A DNA stretch of 64,000 nt, from the NCBI GenBank assembly GCA_033032865.1, contig JAWHQI010000276.1, positions 2,108,001 through 2,172,000 of the forward strand. Reading direction: 5' to 3'. The notes below the pieces were generated by a model, which was not told where the DNA came from, ran no database searches, and saw only the letters and a list, made by a program, of their open reading frames with translations. This document shows positions 45,126-55,535 of this stretch, piece after piece. The DNA is from Dactylorhiza incarnata. Its lineage: Eukaryota; Streptophyta; Magnoliopsida; Asparagales; Orchidaceae. Position numbers and translations under genes: made by a program. The first letter of the stretch is position 1. The number at the start of each line of letters is the position of its first letter.

Positions 45126-47696
45126 TTAAGGATTCCTGTCCTCTGAAGATGACTTCTTGAAGATTATTTTCCTGTTAGTATCTTCAGATTGCCTTCTGCT
45201 TAGCTTGCAGTCTTTATCACCCAGAGTTACCTTCTTGGAAATAGTTGGCAGAACAGCCTCTGGGTGAAGACTCATGTAGGCAGAAGTGTTGAACATATTC
45301 TTCACCTGGTATTGTTGAAGTTCCTGTTCTCTATAGGGAGATGTGGTAGAAATGTGAGAGGTATCCATACCTTTTTCTCTGGCCTCTTTTATCTGAGATA
45401 GAGCAACATGCTCTCTAAACCTTGCCATATTGTATAATCTATCTGCTTCAGCTTTATCTTCAGTTTCCTTATCTTCAATTTCTTGTTCAGATAATTGGCT
45501 ATGCTTTCTTTCATAAACCTGATAACCTGAAGATCTTCCTTTCCAGTAAGAGGAGGAATGAACAGATGGCTTGGACCCAGCAGACTGAGATGTCCTGGAT
45601 GTGGAAGAAAGTCCTCCTGCAGAGCTTGCACCTGGAGGAGGTGGAGGAGGAGGGGGTTTCTTGAACACAGCAGGGTGATCCTTCTGGTATCTTCTTTCAA
45701 GCTTCCTTCTCTTCAACTCATTCTTGGAGAATTGCATCCAAGGTTGAGTTATTTCATGAGGCTTGAGAGTTTTCTGCATATAAAAGGGAATGTCATTTTT
45801 ATCAGGCCTTTTGGAAGGGGCTGGCAGCTTCTTGCATGGAGCTTTTCTTTTCTTGGATTTTATTTTGGCATTACTATCATCACTGTCATCATCATCATCA
45901 GAATTTGAGGATGAAGGCACATTCTCATACATTTCATCAATTTCTTTGTATGCTTCAATTCTTCTTTTCTCTAAATCATCATCAACATTCTTGACAGCAG
46001 CAGCAGCAGCAGGCTCAGAAGAATAGGAGGGGGCAGAGGCAGAGGCAACTGGCATCTGTTCATCAGGAACTGCCTGTTCAGGAACAGCAGGTTCCTGATC
46101 TGCCTTAGAGATAACTGGCTCTGGAACTGGAGACACTAGCAAATCTCCATGCCTGGCTTCTAAGTCTGGGGAATAGCAGACAATGGCCTTGGAGAGGTCT
46201 TCAGCTGATACTTTGGAAGATGGGTCTGAGCAGAGGGACTGAATGGTAAGCTGCAGAATTTGATCCACTAGAGGGGTGGATTTGAAAAAACTACTGGGAG
46301 GAGCTTCTGAAGGAGGAGGAGGAGCACCTTCTGTGCTTTGAGCCAGGGAGACCAAGACTGTGCTGACATTAACTAGGTCTGACCCTTGCTCTTCAGGAAC
46401 TACTTCCTCTGGAGCTTCATCCTGGAATATCTCCCCCTGCCTAGACTCTGGGAAACTAGAGTCTGGGCCCCCAGATGAAGGGAAATAGGAAGAGGAATGA
46501 GAAGCAAGGTGAGAGAGAATAAGATCAAGCTTAGAATGCACTGGGGCCAGACTTTGATCAATAAGCTCCTGTAATTTAGAAGCTATGTGACCAAACACCT
46601 GGGTGGCTATTTGTGAGACATCCACAACCAGTACATCTGGAGTTGGGTGAGAAGAAGAAGAAGAAGAAGGGATGGAAGATGTGGTATGAGCACAAGAAGT
46701 GGATGGAGGAGGAGGAAGAGGAGTGAAATCTGATGGAATGTCATCCTGAGAAAAATCTGGAATGGAAGTGGCTTGAGGAAGAGGAGGAGGAGAATTTTGA
46801 GGAGGAGAAGGTAGAGGTAGAGTGGAGAGGTTTTCTGGAGGAGGAGGAGGAGGAGGAGAGGAGGCAGGCTCTTCAGAATGTTGAAGAGTCTGTGAGAGAG
46901 GAGGAGGAATCTGGGGTGGGGGAGTGGCTATTACAGCCCTGGTGTCCTCAGAAGCTTAAACAGTTGGAGCCACTGGAGCTGATTTCTTCAGGAAAGTCCT
47001 ATCCCACTTCTTGAAGAGAAGGGGAGTCAGTTTCTTTGAGGCATTAATGCCAACAGCAGTAGAAACTGAGAGGGCTGGACACTTGGCCTGAAGGAAGATT
47101 CCCAGAATCCTTCCACAGCTGACATTCCTTGAGGTCACTTTCTTTTTGATGGAATCAAACAGAGTCTGACCCCAGCTGATGTGCCTTTTCTCAATCAAAG
47201 AAATCATGACTAGAAATTGCTGCCTGTTTATGTAGTCATGTGCTAAGCTCTTCCCCATCAGAACCTTTCCCACAACATCTGCCAGGAAGGTGTATTCCAC
47301 TGCAAAATCACGTTTAAGAAGATGTTTAGGGTTACTCCCAGAGTACCCCATCCTGTCCAGCATTAGATTGAATTCTTCCTCAGTGAGGTCCAAATCATCA
47401 TCTCCATTTTCAAATTCAAAGATCTCAGACAAAACAGCAGCACTCAGAACAACTTCATTCCCTGAAACCTTTCCTGCAATTTCTGTGTCATTTCGAATCT
47501 CAGAAGTGAATGCCCATTCCTTTATCTCATTGATATGAATCTTGGGCCGGCAAGTCATAAACTTGCGCAGCTTTGGGTCTTCAAAGAGATTCAGAATGTT
47601 TGTGAAGCCTTCTCCTGACTGGGCAAACGATTCCAGATCAATATCAAATCCCGTATCGAACTTTATTGAGGCGAGAACTTCAGCAGTGATCGACAT
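45126..47696 (-). pseudogene. Extra ORF of element C ('plant transposon protein'/env-like position)
   Basis: One reading frame of about 850 codons from the ATG at 47696, broken by a single TAA at 46956-46958 (same frame resumes). N-terminal about 245 residues: 'FDTGFDIDLESFAQ', 'FTSEIRNDTEIAGKVSGNEVVLSAAVLSEIF', 'FLADVVGKVLMGKSLAHDYINRQQFLVMISLIEKRHISWGQ', resembling plant 'putative plant transposon protein' domains. Then a Pro-rich linker (46940-46640), a helical part 'VFGHIASKLQELIDQSLAPVHSKLDLIL', a Ser/Glu/Asp-rich region with KSKKRKAPCKK (nuclear-type basic patch), and a charged coiled-coil end. Element B has the same order. SIRE elements carry an ORF here that has been called env-like; I see no signal peptide or membrane span. 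A strong splice acceptor (CTTCTTTGCAG) sits five bases before the ATG. Confidence 0.65.
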
Positions 47697-47883
47697 TGTT
47701 CCTGCAAAGAAGAAAAAAAGAACGATCAAGTGCAAAGGGAACTGGAGGGAGACGAAGAGTTTGAAAGCGCAAAAGATAGAATCCAAACGAATAAAGATTA
47801 AATATTAGGGTTCGGCGAAGACGAGGGTTTGCGCGGAACGGATTTGACAAGAAGACACGTGTTAGCGGGAAATAAAAAGCTGT

Positions 47884-48123
47884 CTTTCGTCAATCCCGTT
47901 CGATGAATAGAATATTTCGTCGATCTCGTTCGACTAATTGCTTTTCAAAACTTCTTTCAGAAGGAAGATAGAACATCACATACTTCGTTGATCGGGTTCG
48001 ACGAAATCGAGACTTCGTCGATCGGGTTCGACGAAAATTCTTCAGAATTTCAGAAAGAAGCCCTGACCAGTTTGTCGGCCTCGTTCGACAAAAAAAATAT
48101 CGTTCGTCGAGCGCGTTCGACGA
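47884..48123. repeat. TTCGTCGA-N6-TCGACGAA inverted repeats between C pol and extra ORF
   Basis: Six units in 240 bp, mostly with a six-base spacer. Perfect: TTCGTCGA/TCGACGAA (48014-48021/48028-48035), TCGTCGA/TCGACGA (48104-48110/48117-48123), TTTGTCG/CGACAAA (48071-48077/48086-48092). One mismatch: 47885-47907, 47916-47937, 47984-48005. No coding role is apparent. Confidence 0.88.
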
Positions 48124-48176
48124 TTTTCTGAACCTTAATATATTGAAAAATTTTGTTGGGTAGAAAACTTTGCCAA

Positions 48177-49334
48177 TTAAATTGACTCCCCATTTATCAT
48201 TCCAAGCTGATTTAGAAAGAATTGATGTTTCTTTTCATCCAAAGGTTTGGTGAAGATGTCAGCTCTTTGCAAATCAGTTGGTATGAAGCCTAAACATATT
48301 TTTCCCTTCTCCACATTATCTCTGATAAACTGGTGTCTGATCTCAATATATTTAGTTCTACTGTGGAGTACTGGATTTTGTGCTATTGATATTGCACTGG
48401 TGTTATCACAAAAGATTTTGGAATTATTTAGATTGTAACCATAGTCTTGGAGCTGGTTCTGTATCCAAAAAATTTGTGAACAGCAACTGCCAGCTGCTAT
48501 GTATTCAGCTTCTGCAGTTGATGTAGACACAGAGGTTTGTTTCTTACAAAACCAGGACACAAGCTTATCTCCAAGGAACTGACAAGTCCCTGAGGTGCTT
48601 TTCCTGTCTATTCTGCATCCAACATAATCAGCATCTGAGTATCCAGTTAACTCAAATCCTGATTTTGTAGGATACCAGAGTCCTAGATCTGGACAACCCT
48701 TTATATATCTTAAAATCCTTTTTAATAAAATATAGTGAGATTCTTTAGGATTTACCTGAAATCTAGCACTAATACATGTGGCAAACATGATATCTGGTCT
48801 GCTGGCTGTTAAGTATAAAAGAGATCCCACAATGGCTCTATATACTTTCTGATCAACAGGTTTTCCTGATTCATCAGTGCCAACAGCTGCATTTGAAGGC
48901 ATGGGAATTTTCATAGGGGAGGCATCTGACATCCCAAATCTTTTAACAAGCTCTTTAGCATATTTAGATTGGGATATGAAGATGCCTTCTGTTGTTTGCT
49001 TAACTTGCAAACCAAGAAAGTAAGACAGTTCTCTCATACTGCTCATTTCAAATTTTGAATGCATTAGATTTGAAAATCTTTTGCATAACTCAGAGTCAGT
49101 AGAACCAAATATTATATCATCTACATATATTTGTACCAATAGGGTTTCAGATTTATGATTTCTAAAAAATAATGTCTGGTCTACTTTTCCTCTAGAAAAC
49201 TTATTTTCCAAAAGAAAGTTTGAAAGGGTCTCATACCATGCTCTAGGAGCTTGTTTGAGACCATACAAAGCTTTATGTAATCTAAAAACATAAGAGGGTT
49301 GAGTTGGAGAAATAAAACCTGGTGGTTGTTCCAC
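48177..49334 (-). CDS. Copia RT (C-terminal part) and RNase H of element C
   Basis: 385 codons, open. Motifs: '[36 protein letters not shown]', catalytic YVDD in '[13 protein letters not shown]', 'SYFLGLQV', '[13 protein letters not shown]', then RNase H '[20 protein letters not shown]', '[11 protein letters not shown]', 'IFCDNTSAI', '[14 protein letters not shown]', 'ADIFTKPL'. This is the complete second half of a copia polyprotein. It is joined to the upstream frame by a one-base shift near 49335, so as it stands it could not be made as part of pol. Confidence 0.9.
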   Translation of the reverse strand: MEQPPGFISPTQPSYVFRLHKALYGLKQAPRAWYETLSNFLLENKFSRGKVDQTLFFRNHKSETLLVQIYVDDIIFGSTDSELCKRFSNLMHSKFEMSSMRELSYFLGLQVKQTTEGIFISQSKYAKELVKRFGMSDASPMKIPMPSNAAVGTDESGKPVDQKVYRAIVGSLLYLTASRPDIMFATCISARFQVNPKESHYILLKRILRYIKGCPDLGLWYPTKSGFELTGYSDADYVGCRIDRKSTSGTCQFLGDKLVSWFCKKQTSVSTSTAEAEYIAAGSCCSQIFWIQNQLQDYGYNLNNSKIFCDNTSAISIAQNPVLHSRTKYIEIRHQFIRDNVEKGKICLGFIPTDLQRADIFTKPLDEKKHQFFLNQLGMINGESI

Positions 49335-51387
49335 ATATACTTCTTCTTTGAATCTCCATTTAGAAAGGCACTCTTAACATCCATTTGAAATACCTTGAAT
49401 CTTTTGTATGCAGCAAATGCTAGGAATATTCTAATTGCTTCCAGCATTGCTACAGGTGCAAAAGTCTGGTCATAGTCTATGCCTTCCTCTTGGCAGTATC
49501 CTTGAGCCACTAGTCTTGCCTTATTTCTGACTATGATTCCTTGAGCATCCAATTTATTTCTGAATACCCATTTTGTGCCAATTACTGGATGATTCTTGGG
49601 TCTTGAAACAAGTTCCCATACTTTGTTCCTTTCAAATTGATTTAATTCCTCTTGCATAGCAGTAATCCAGTTGGGATCTTGCTCTGCATCTTTGATGGAT
49701 TGAGGTTCAATTTGAGAGAGGAAACATGTGTGCAAATTATTTTGATTTAGTTGATTTCTTGTTTGCACACCCACTGAGATGTCACCAATTACTTGAGATC
49801 TAGGGTGATCTCTTATGTTGACATAATCAGTAGGGAAAATAACTTCTCCTTGAGCTTGTTCATTTTCTCTATGAGGAATTTCTATGTCCTCCTGAACTTC
49901 AGCATTAACATCCTCAAGATTTGTAGGAATATTTGCTGTACCCAATGTTGGTGCAATAGGATATTCTTCTTCACTGTCCTCGTTAGGTAGTAGAGAAGGA
50001 TTTATTAGATCCTCTTTCTGTAGAGTTAGATTATCTAACTTCTCACAGAGAATTGGTACTTGTGCATCTTGTGAGGTAGAGATATTTCTCTCCTTGCAAC
50101 TCAAGTTAGTTTCATCAAAAGATACATGAATAGATTCTTCTATTTTAAAAGAAGATTTGTTAAATACTCTGTAAGCCTTACTGCTAACTGAATAACCAAC
50201 AAAAATGCCATCTGAAGCTTTTGCTTCAAATTTTCCTAGGTGCTTCTTGTCATTATTATGAATAAAGCACTTACAGCCAAAAGCCCTAAAGTAATTTACT
50301 CTAGGCTTCTTCCCTTTAAGCAGTTCATAAGGTGTCTTGCCCTTTTGTTTATGAATTAAACTTCTGTTTAAAACATAGTTTGCTGTGCTGACAGCCTCAG
50401 CCCAAAAGGATTGGGGCAAAACAGCATCTGCAAGCAATGTTCTTCCAGATTCAATCAGTGTTCTATTTTTCCTTTCAGCTACCCCATTTTGTTGAGGAGT
50501 TCTAGGAGCTGAAAAGCATTGCCTGATACCTTCCTTCTCACAGAATTCTCTCATCAGAAGAGATTCAAACTCAGTGCCATGATCACTTCTGATCAATGCA
50601 ATCTGAGTAGAATACTCAATCTTGATGCTCCTGAGAAAGTCTGTAAGAACCTTGAAGTTATCTGACTTGCTTCTCAGAAAGAATACCCAACTGAATCTAG
50701 AGAAGTCATCAACAATGACTAAAGTGTAAGATTTACCTCCCAAACTGTGTATGGGAAGGGGTCCAAAATGATTTAAGTGCAGCAAGTACAAAATCCTAGG
50801 AGAATCGCTCTTAGATAGTGACTTAAAGCTGCTCTTAGTCTGCTTTCCCAATTGACATGCCCTGCAAAGGCTTTCCTTCTTGTATGATCCAGAAGGTAGT
50901 CCCCTGACAAGGTTGTCCTTTGATAACTTGGCTAGGGTCCTATGGTTTACATGACCTAGTCTCCTATGCCACAAATCAGTATTTTTACTGACTTGGTTAA
51001 ACAAGCAGATCTCAGGTTTGGCTGAATTAAAATTTACTAAATAAACATTACCTTGTCTATTTCCTAAAATAACAATATTATTTTCAGAAAAGATAATACA
51101 TCTAGATTGGTTGAAGCATACTTGATATCCTTCATCATATAGTTGACCTATGCTGATGAGGTTATGTTTGAGTCCACTTACATAGGCTACCTTTTTAAAT
51201 GTGATTGTCCCAATCTGGACTGATCCATAGCCTTCTGTTTTCCCCAATTGGAATCTCCAAAAATCACTCTTGGTCCAACCTTTGCCTTATAGTTGATTAA
51301 TTTGGCTCTTGTTCCTGTCATATGTCTTGAGCATCCACTGTCCAAGTACCATTGTTCCTCTGTGGTTGAATAGTCCTTTTTCTGCAA
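49335..51387 (-). pseudogene. Copia protease, integrase and RT N-terminal part of element C
   Basis: Protease 'EEQWYLDSGCSRHMTG' (51360-51310) keeps the DSG site; a frameshift near 51240 leads into the integrase frame. The zinc motif H-x-H...C-x-x-C ('[12 protein letters not shown]...CRACQLGK') is intact. Integrase core: the first catalytic Asp is Asn (LNHFGPL, codon AAT at 50771-50773, GAT expected), the second Asp is present in 'IRSDHGTEF' and Glu in '[13 protein letters not shown]'. RT begins at '[30 protein letters not shown]' and '[28 protein letters not shown]', '[12 protein letters not shown]', then the frame is lost at about 49335. Confidence 0.87.
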
Positions 51388-51398
51388 TATAAGAAGGG

Positions 51399-53322
51399 TT
51401 AGGTGTTCTTAACCCAGGTTACCTTGGGTTGCTTCTTGTAACCTTGAAATGTAGAAATATATGAGACAACAGGTTGACCATGATAACCTAGAGGGTGATA
51501 TCTTCTAGGAGGGATAATCCAATCACTAAAGGGATTCTTCAGTTTAGAAGAGGATGTATGTTGTCTTTCCTTAGTAAAATTGGCGTTCGACGAACTTTGT
51601 TGTGTTCGTCGACCTGGTTCGACGAACGATGTGGCATTCGTCGAGCCCTGTTTGTAGCAGGTTTTTTTCTTAGATTCAGGCCTTGGTTTTCGTCGATCAA
51701 TGTTCGACAAAACCTGTCGGTTTCGTCGATCGTCGTTCGACGAACTTGCTTGAACAAAATTTGTTTCAGGAATTTTTCCTGTGTCTTGTATTGCTTCTTT
51801 CCCTTTTTCAGATACAAATTTTACTGGGGTAGATAACATATTCTTCTTCAAAAGAAGAGGTTGATTAGATGATGCCCCCAAGCCCAGTTTGCCATTCAGC
51901 CTGGCATTCACTGTGCTTGTGATATCCATCAGCTTGAGACTTCTTCCATTTAGAGAATTTTCTAGCTGCTTGGCCTCAGTTAGCTGTGTTTCTAGAGAAC
52001 TCACTTGTTCCCTGGAAATCCTTAGCTCATTTTTGAGCTTAATATTTTCAGTGGATATTCATCCATCCTAGCTAACTTGTCTCTCAGAGAAATAATTTCT
52101 TTCTCTGATCTAATCATATCTTTACACAACTGTTTAAAATCATCTTTAAACTGTTCTGAATGAAAATCAAAACTGGAAATTACTTCATCCCCATTATTTT
52201 CAGACTCATCATCTGAGTTGTCATTTGATGAGGAGGCATTGATTGCCATCATGCATAATTCCTTGTCTTCTGCTTCCTTCTCCTCATCACTAGAACTGGA
52301 GGATGACTCAGACTCAGTGTCACTCCAGGTTTCAGCAACAAAGCCTTTTTCTCTTTTCTTGTGGCCTTTTGATGAGTGTTTGCTGGAGTGTTCCTGCTCT
52401 TTTCTCCTACTTTTCTTGTGAGCTTCTGGACACTCAGTGAGGAAGTGTCCAGGTTTCCTGCAACCAAAGCATATTATCTCTTTAGATGGAGTTTTATCAT
52501 ACCTTGGCGTTTCATTGTGTCTGTTGGGCTTTCTTCTAAAGTCCTTTCTTGCCATCTTGTAAAATCTCTTTGCTAAGAGACTCAGCATCTCCTGATCACC
52601 AATCTTGTCTTCTTCCTCTGTTGCCTGAAAGGCAATGTTCTTCTCTTTCTTTGAGGATGAAGATGGAGAGGCTTCTGCTTCTCTGCTCTTTATCAGCTGC
52701 TCATAAGATTTGAGCTTCCCAAGGAGATTCTCAGTTGTAATCTCACTTAGTCCTCTGGCATCTTTAATTGGCCAGATTCTTGTGTCCCATGTGCTGGGGA
52801 AGCACATCAGATCTTTTCATTGATTTCAGTGACTGTGATCACTTTCTCCAGGGTTCTCAGCTCATTGATGATGAGGCTGAGTCTGTTGTACATCTCTGCA
52901 ACAGTCTCTGATTCTCCCTTTTTGAAATTTTCATACTGGGAGATCAAATGTGATCTTCTGTCCTTTCTCTCATCTGCTGATCCTGCCACCATTCTTGTGA
53001 GGGAGTCCCAAATTTCTTTGGCAGAGGTGCAGTCAACCACCTTCTGAAATATGTCATCAGACATGGTTTGTGCCAAGATATTCATGGCCTTTGCATCAGC
53101 AGTTTTCTGTTTCTTTTGTGTTTATGTCCATTCCGGAGGAGGGACAGCAGTTGTGTCTGTTGTTGTTGAGGTTGATGCAGTTGGAGGTCCTGTCAAAATA
53201 GAATTAAAAATTTCCTCATCAATAGAATTCATGTAAAGTTTGATCCTTGCTTGCCATAGTGCAAACTTGTTCAGATTGCACATAGGAGGTCTTGTGCTTG
53301 AATATTCTTTGTTCTGTACCAT
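51399..53322 (-). pseudogene. Copia gag of element C
   Basis: Starts at the ATG of 53322 ('STRPPMCNLNKFALWQARIKLYMNSIDEE'). A TAA lies at 53122-53124 and a frameshift near 52807; a further shift near 52022. Order: UBN2-like part ('AKEIWDSLTRMVAGSADERKDRRSHL'), 'LLGKLKSYEQL', CCHC knuckle CFGCRKPGHFLTEC (about 52430-52470), Ser/Glu-rich region, coiled coil, and a basic/Ser-rich end (51745-51399) that includes palindrome units. Capsid/RNA-binding precursor, close in layout to B gag. Confidence 0.85.
51585..51744. repeat. TCGA-cored inverted repeats within C gag 3' end
   Basis: GTTCGTCGA/TCGACGAAC with a six-base spacer (51604-51612/51619-51627), TTCGTCGA/TCGACGAA with seven (51722-51729/51737-51744), an imperfect pair at 51687-51712, and single sites at 51585-51595 and about 51637. 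They are translated as part of gag (DDRRN, NIDRRK, FVEPGRRTQ and similar). Confidence 0.85.
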
Positions 53323-53402
53323 GGCTCTAAAAGAAAACCTTTAAAGTGGTCTAGATCTATCAGATCTGTTGGTCCAGGTGTTAGCCTGTAACAACCAACT
53401 CA

Positions 53403-53415
53403 GGCTCTGATACCA
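53403..53415 (-). other. Primer binding site of element C
   Basis: Minus-strand TGGTATCAGAGCC, two bases after the LTR end at 53418: initiator tRNA-Met primer site. Confidence 0.88.
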
Positions 53416-53417
53416 AT

Positions 53418-54767
53418 TGAAAGTGGGGATAGATCAAGATTACTCTAGAGGGGGGGTGAATAGAGTATTTTAATATAATTTCATTTAGCCCAAACAAATT
53501 TGTAGAGAACAATTTAAGTTATTTAAGTATATGGGTAAGTGAGTGCAGCACAGATATAAACACAAACTAAAACACAGCACATACAAATAATAAAGACAAA
53601 CACAGAAGACACAAGGATCTATTGTAGTTCCCCAATCAACTTGGGTACATCTATTCTTCTACCACCCTGGTAGGAAATCCACTAGGGCCCTTTTTGATCA
53701 GGTGAGCCTTCACCACAGAGCTTTTGATCAGGTGCTCAAAACCAAAAATCAACTTTTAAAGGGAGTTACAACCCTGTACACAGTTATAAAAATAAAAGTA
53801 TGTAAAGATGATGGTGTCTTCTCTTTTCTCTAACAACAGAGAAGACTAGTGGATTGTTGAATGATTATCAGATCTCCCCCTGTGAATAAGAGTAAGAAAA
53901 GAACAGGAGAGAAAATCTGCTCAGGGTGTAGGTCTTCTTGATCTTCAGAGTATCTCCAACAAAAGTTCTCTAGAAGGATTTGATGCAGATGATTCCTAGA
54001 GATTAAGATTAGGCGATTGGAGAAGATGAAGACTTCAGAGAAAATCAGAGAGAGTTCTTGAGAGCAATCCCAACTGACTAGCAAAAGATTATCCTTTTTG
54101 TATGTATATAGTATCTGTGTCTTCCTCTAGAATAAATAGCAAAGATATTCTCTGGACCGGAGAGAGTTGATCCTCTTTCAAATTTTTAACCGGGCTGGAA
54201 AGGAATGAGACAAAAAGAAGGATTTTTCTCTGACAGAAAAGGAATACTTAATATATTAAATTCCTTGAAACTTGCAATCTGCCTTATAGAATAATATGCA
54301 CGCAGCCCTTAATTAATGCAGCAACGGTCATAAAATCTTTGAAAGAAAATACTGCAAAAACTGACTGATATTATAGTGAGAACAGCTGTCAGCCTTCATA
54401 AGGAATCCTGAGGATAACTCCAAAAAATAATACTCTGAATAGAAGAGGTCACTGAATATAGAAACTCTGAAAAAGTTTGTCGACCAGAGGGAAAGTTCGT
54501 CGAACTTAAACTGGGAAGTTCGTCGAACACGAAGAGACTTTCGTCGAACAAAACTTTGAAATTCGTCGAACTAAGTTCGTAGAACGGATTCTGATTTCGT
54601 CGAACGTGTTCGAAGTTCGTCGAACACCTTGTCTTAGTTAATCTTCAAATCTCTTCTAGGCTTAGCCTATGACCCTTATACTATACATGATGGGTCAAAA
54701 TAAATCCTATACCTAGAAATAGACATCCTAGCCCAAATCAGTAATAGGGTTGAACTATGTTCCAACA
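53418..54767 (-). repeat. 5' LTR of element C
   Basis: 1350 bases, co-linear with 43623-44952 with about 1-2% substitutions. It has one additional 20-bp block (54606-54625) made of one more TTCGTCGAAC unit plus ten bases. Confidence 0.92.
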
Positions 54768-55535
54768 TTATTCTCTTCTCATCTTAGAAACCTCTCGAAA
54801 ACTTTTGCAACCCTTCGAACTTTTAATATGAGGTTGAATCCGTTGAAGTGTGTTTTCGGGGCAAGTAAAGGAAAATTTCTGGGTCACCTCCTTACTCCAG
54901 AAGGGTTAGAACTCAATCCTGACAAAGTGAAAGCTATTTTGGAGATGCCACCTCCCAAGTCCCCCAAAGAAATTCAGCAGCTGGGAGGGAGGATGGTAGG
55001 CTTAAGTCGCTTCATCTCCCGATCAGGGGACAAGAGTGCACCTTTCTTTAAAACCCTCCGGGGAGAGAGTAGGTTCGAATGGACGAAGGAGTGTGATGAT
55101 GCTTTCACTCAGCTTAAAAAGAAATTGACATCAACCCCTTTGCTCCAAAGCCCGCGAGAAGGAGAAAATCTTTTTCTGTATATGGGAGTCGGAGCCGATG
55201 CCATAAGCTCTGTTTTGGTCCGAGAGGAGAAAAAGAAGCAATTTCCAATCTATTACATGAGTCGAATCCTGAAGAATGCAGAGACTCGCTATCCCATTCT
55301 CGAAAAGTTGGCCTTAATGCTCGTAACTTCGGCAAGAAGATTAAGACCATACTTACAAGCCCATTTGATTCTAGTCGTCACTGATCTTCCATTGAAGAAT
55401 GTCTTGGATAAACCAGAACATTCAGGAAGGCTGGCAAAGTGGGCAATAGAGCTCAGTGAATTTGACATATCTTATGTTCCAAGAGTGGCGATCAAAGCTC
55501 AAGTTTTAGCAGACTTCATGGTGGATGCCAAATAA
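54768..55535 (+). pseudogene. G pol: RT C-terminal part and gypsy RNase H
   Basis: Continues in frame with 43622 once C and one TTATT are removed. Motifs: 'MRLNPLKCVFGASKGKFLGHLLTPEGLELNPDKVKAI' (RT thumb), 'IQQLGGRMVGLSRFISRSGDKSAPFFKTLR', 'FLYMGVGADAISSVLV', 'YYMSRILKNAETRYPILEKLALMLV', the degenerate first RNase H of Tat elements. Ends at TAA 55533-55535, after which the same frame continues, so a single nonsense change divides pol here. Confidence 0.88.

Larger units (their letters stand above)
43623..54767 (-). mobile_element. Full-length SIRE-like copia element C
   Basis: 11,145-bp insertion in G RT flanked by TTATT (43618-43622 and 54768-54772). 5' LTR 53418-54767, primer site, gag, protease, integrase, RT, RNase H, extra ORF, polypurine tract, 3' LTR 43623-44952. 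LTRs are about 98-99% alike apart from one 20-bp indel. All domains are present but with stops and frameshifts, so it is a recently dead or sequencing-affected copy. Confidence 0.93.

Noticed and set aside
47697..47786. Apparent signal peptide before the C extra ORF
   Set aside because: It is the pyrimidine tract of a splice acceptor read as Phe/Leu; the natural start is the ATG at 47696.
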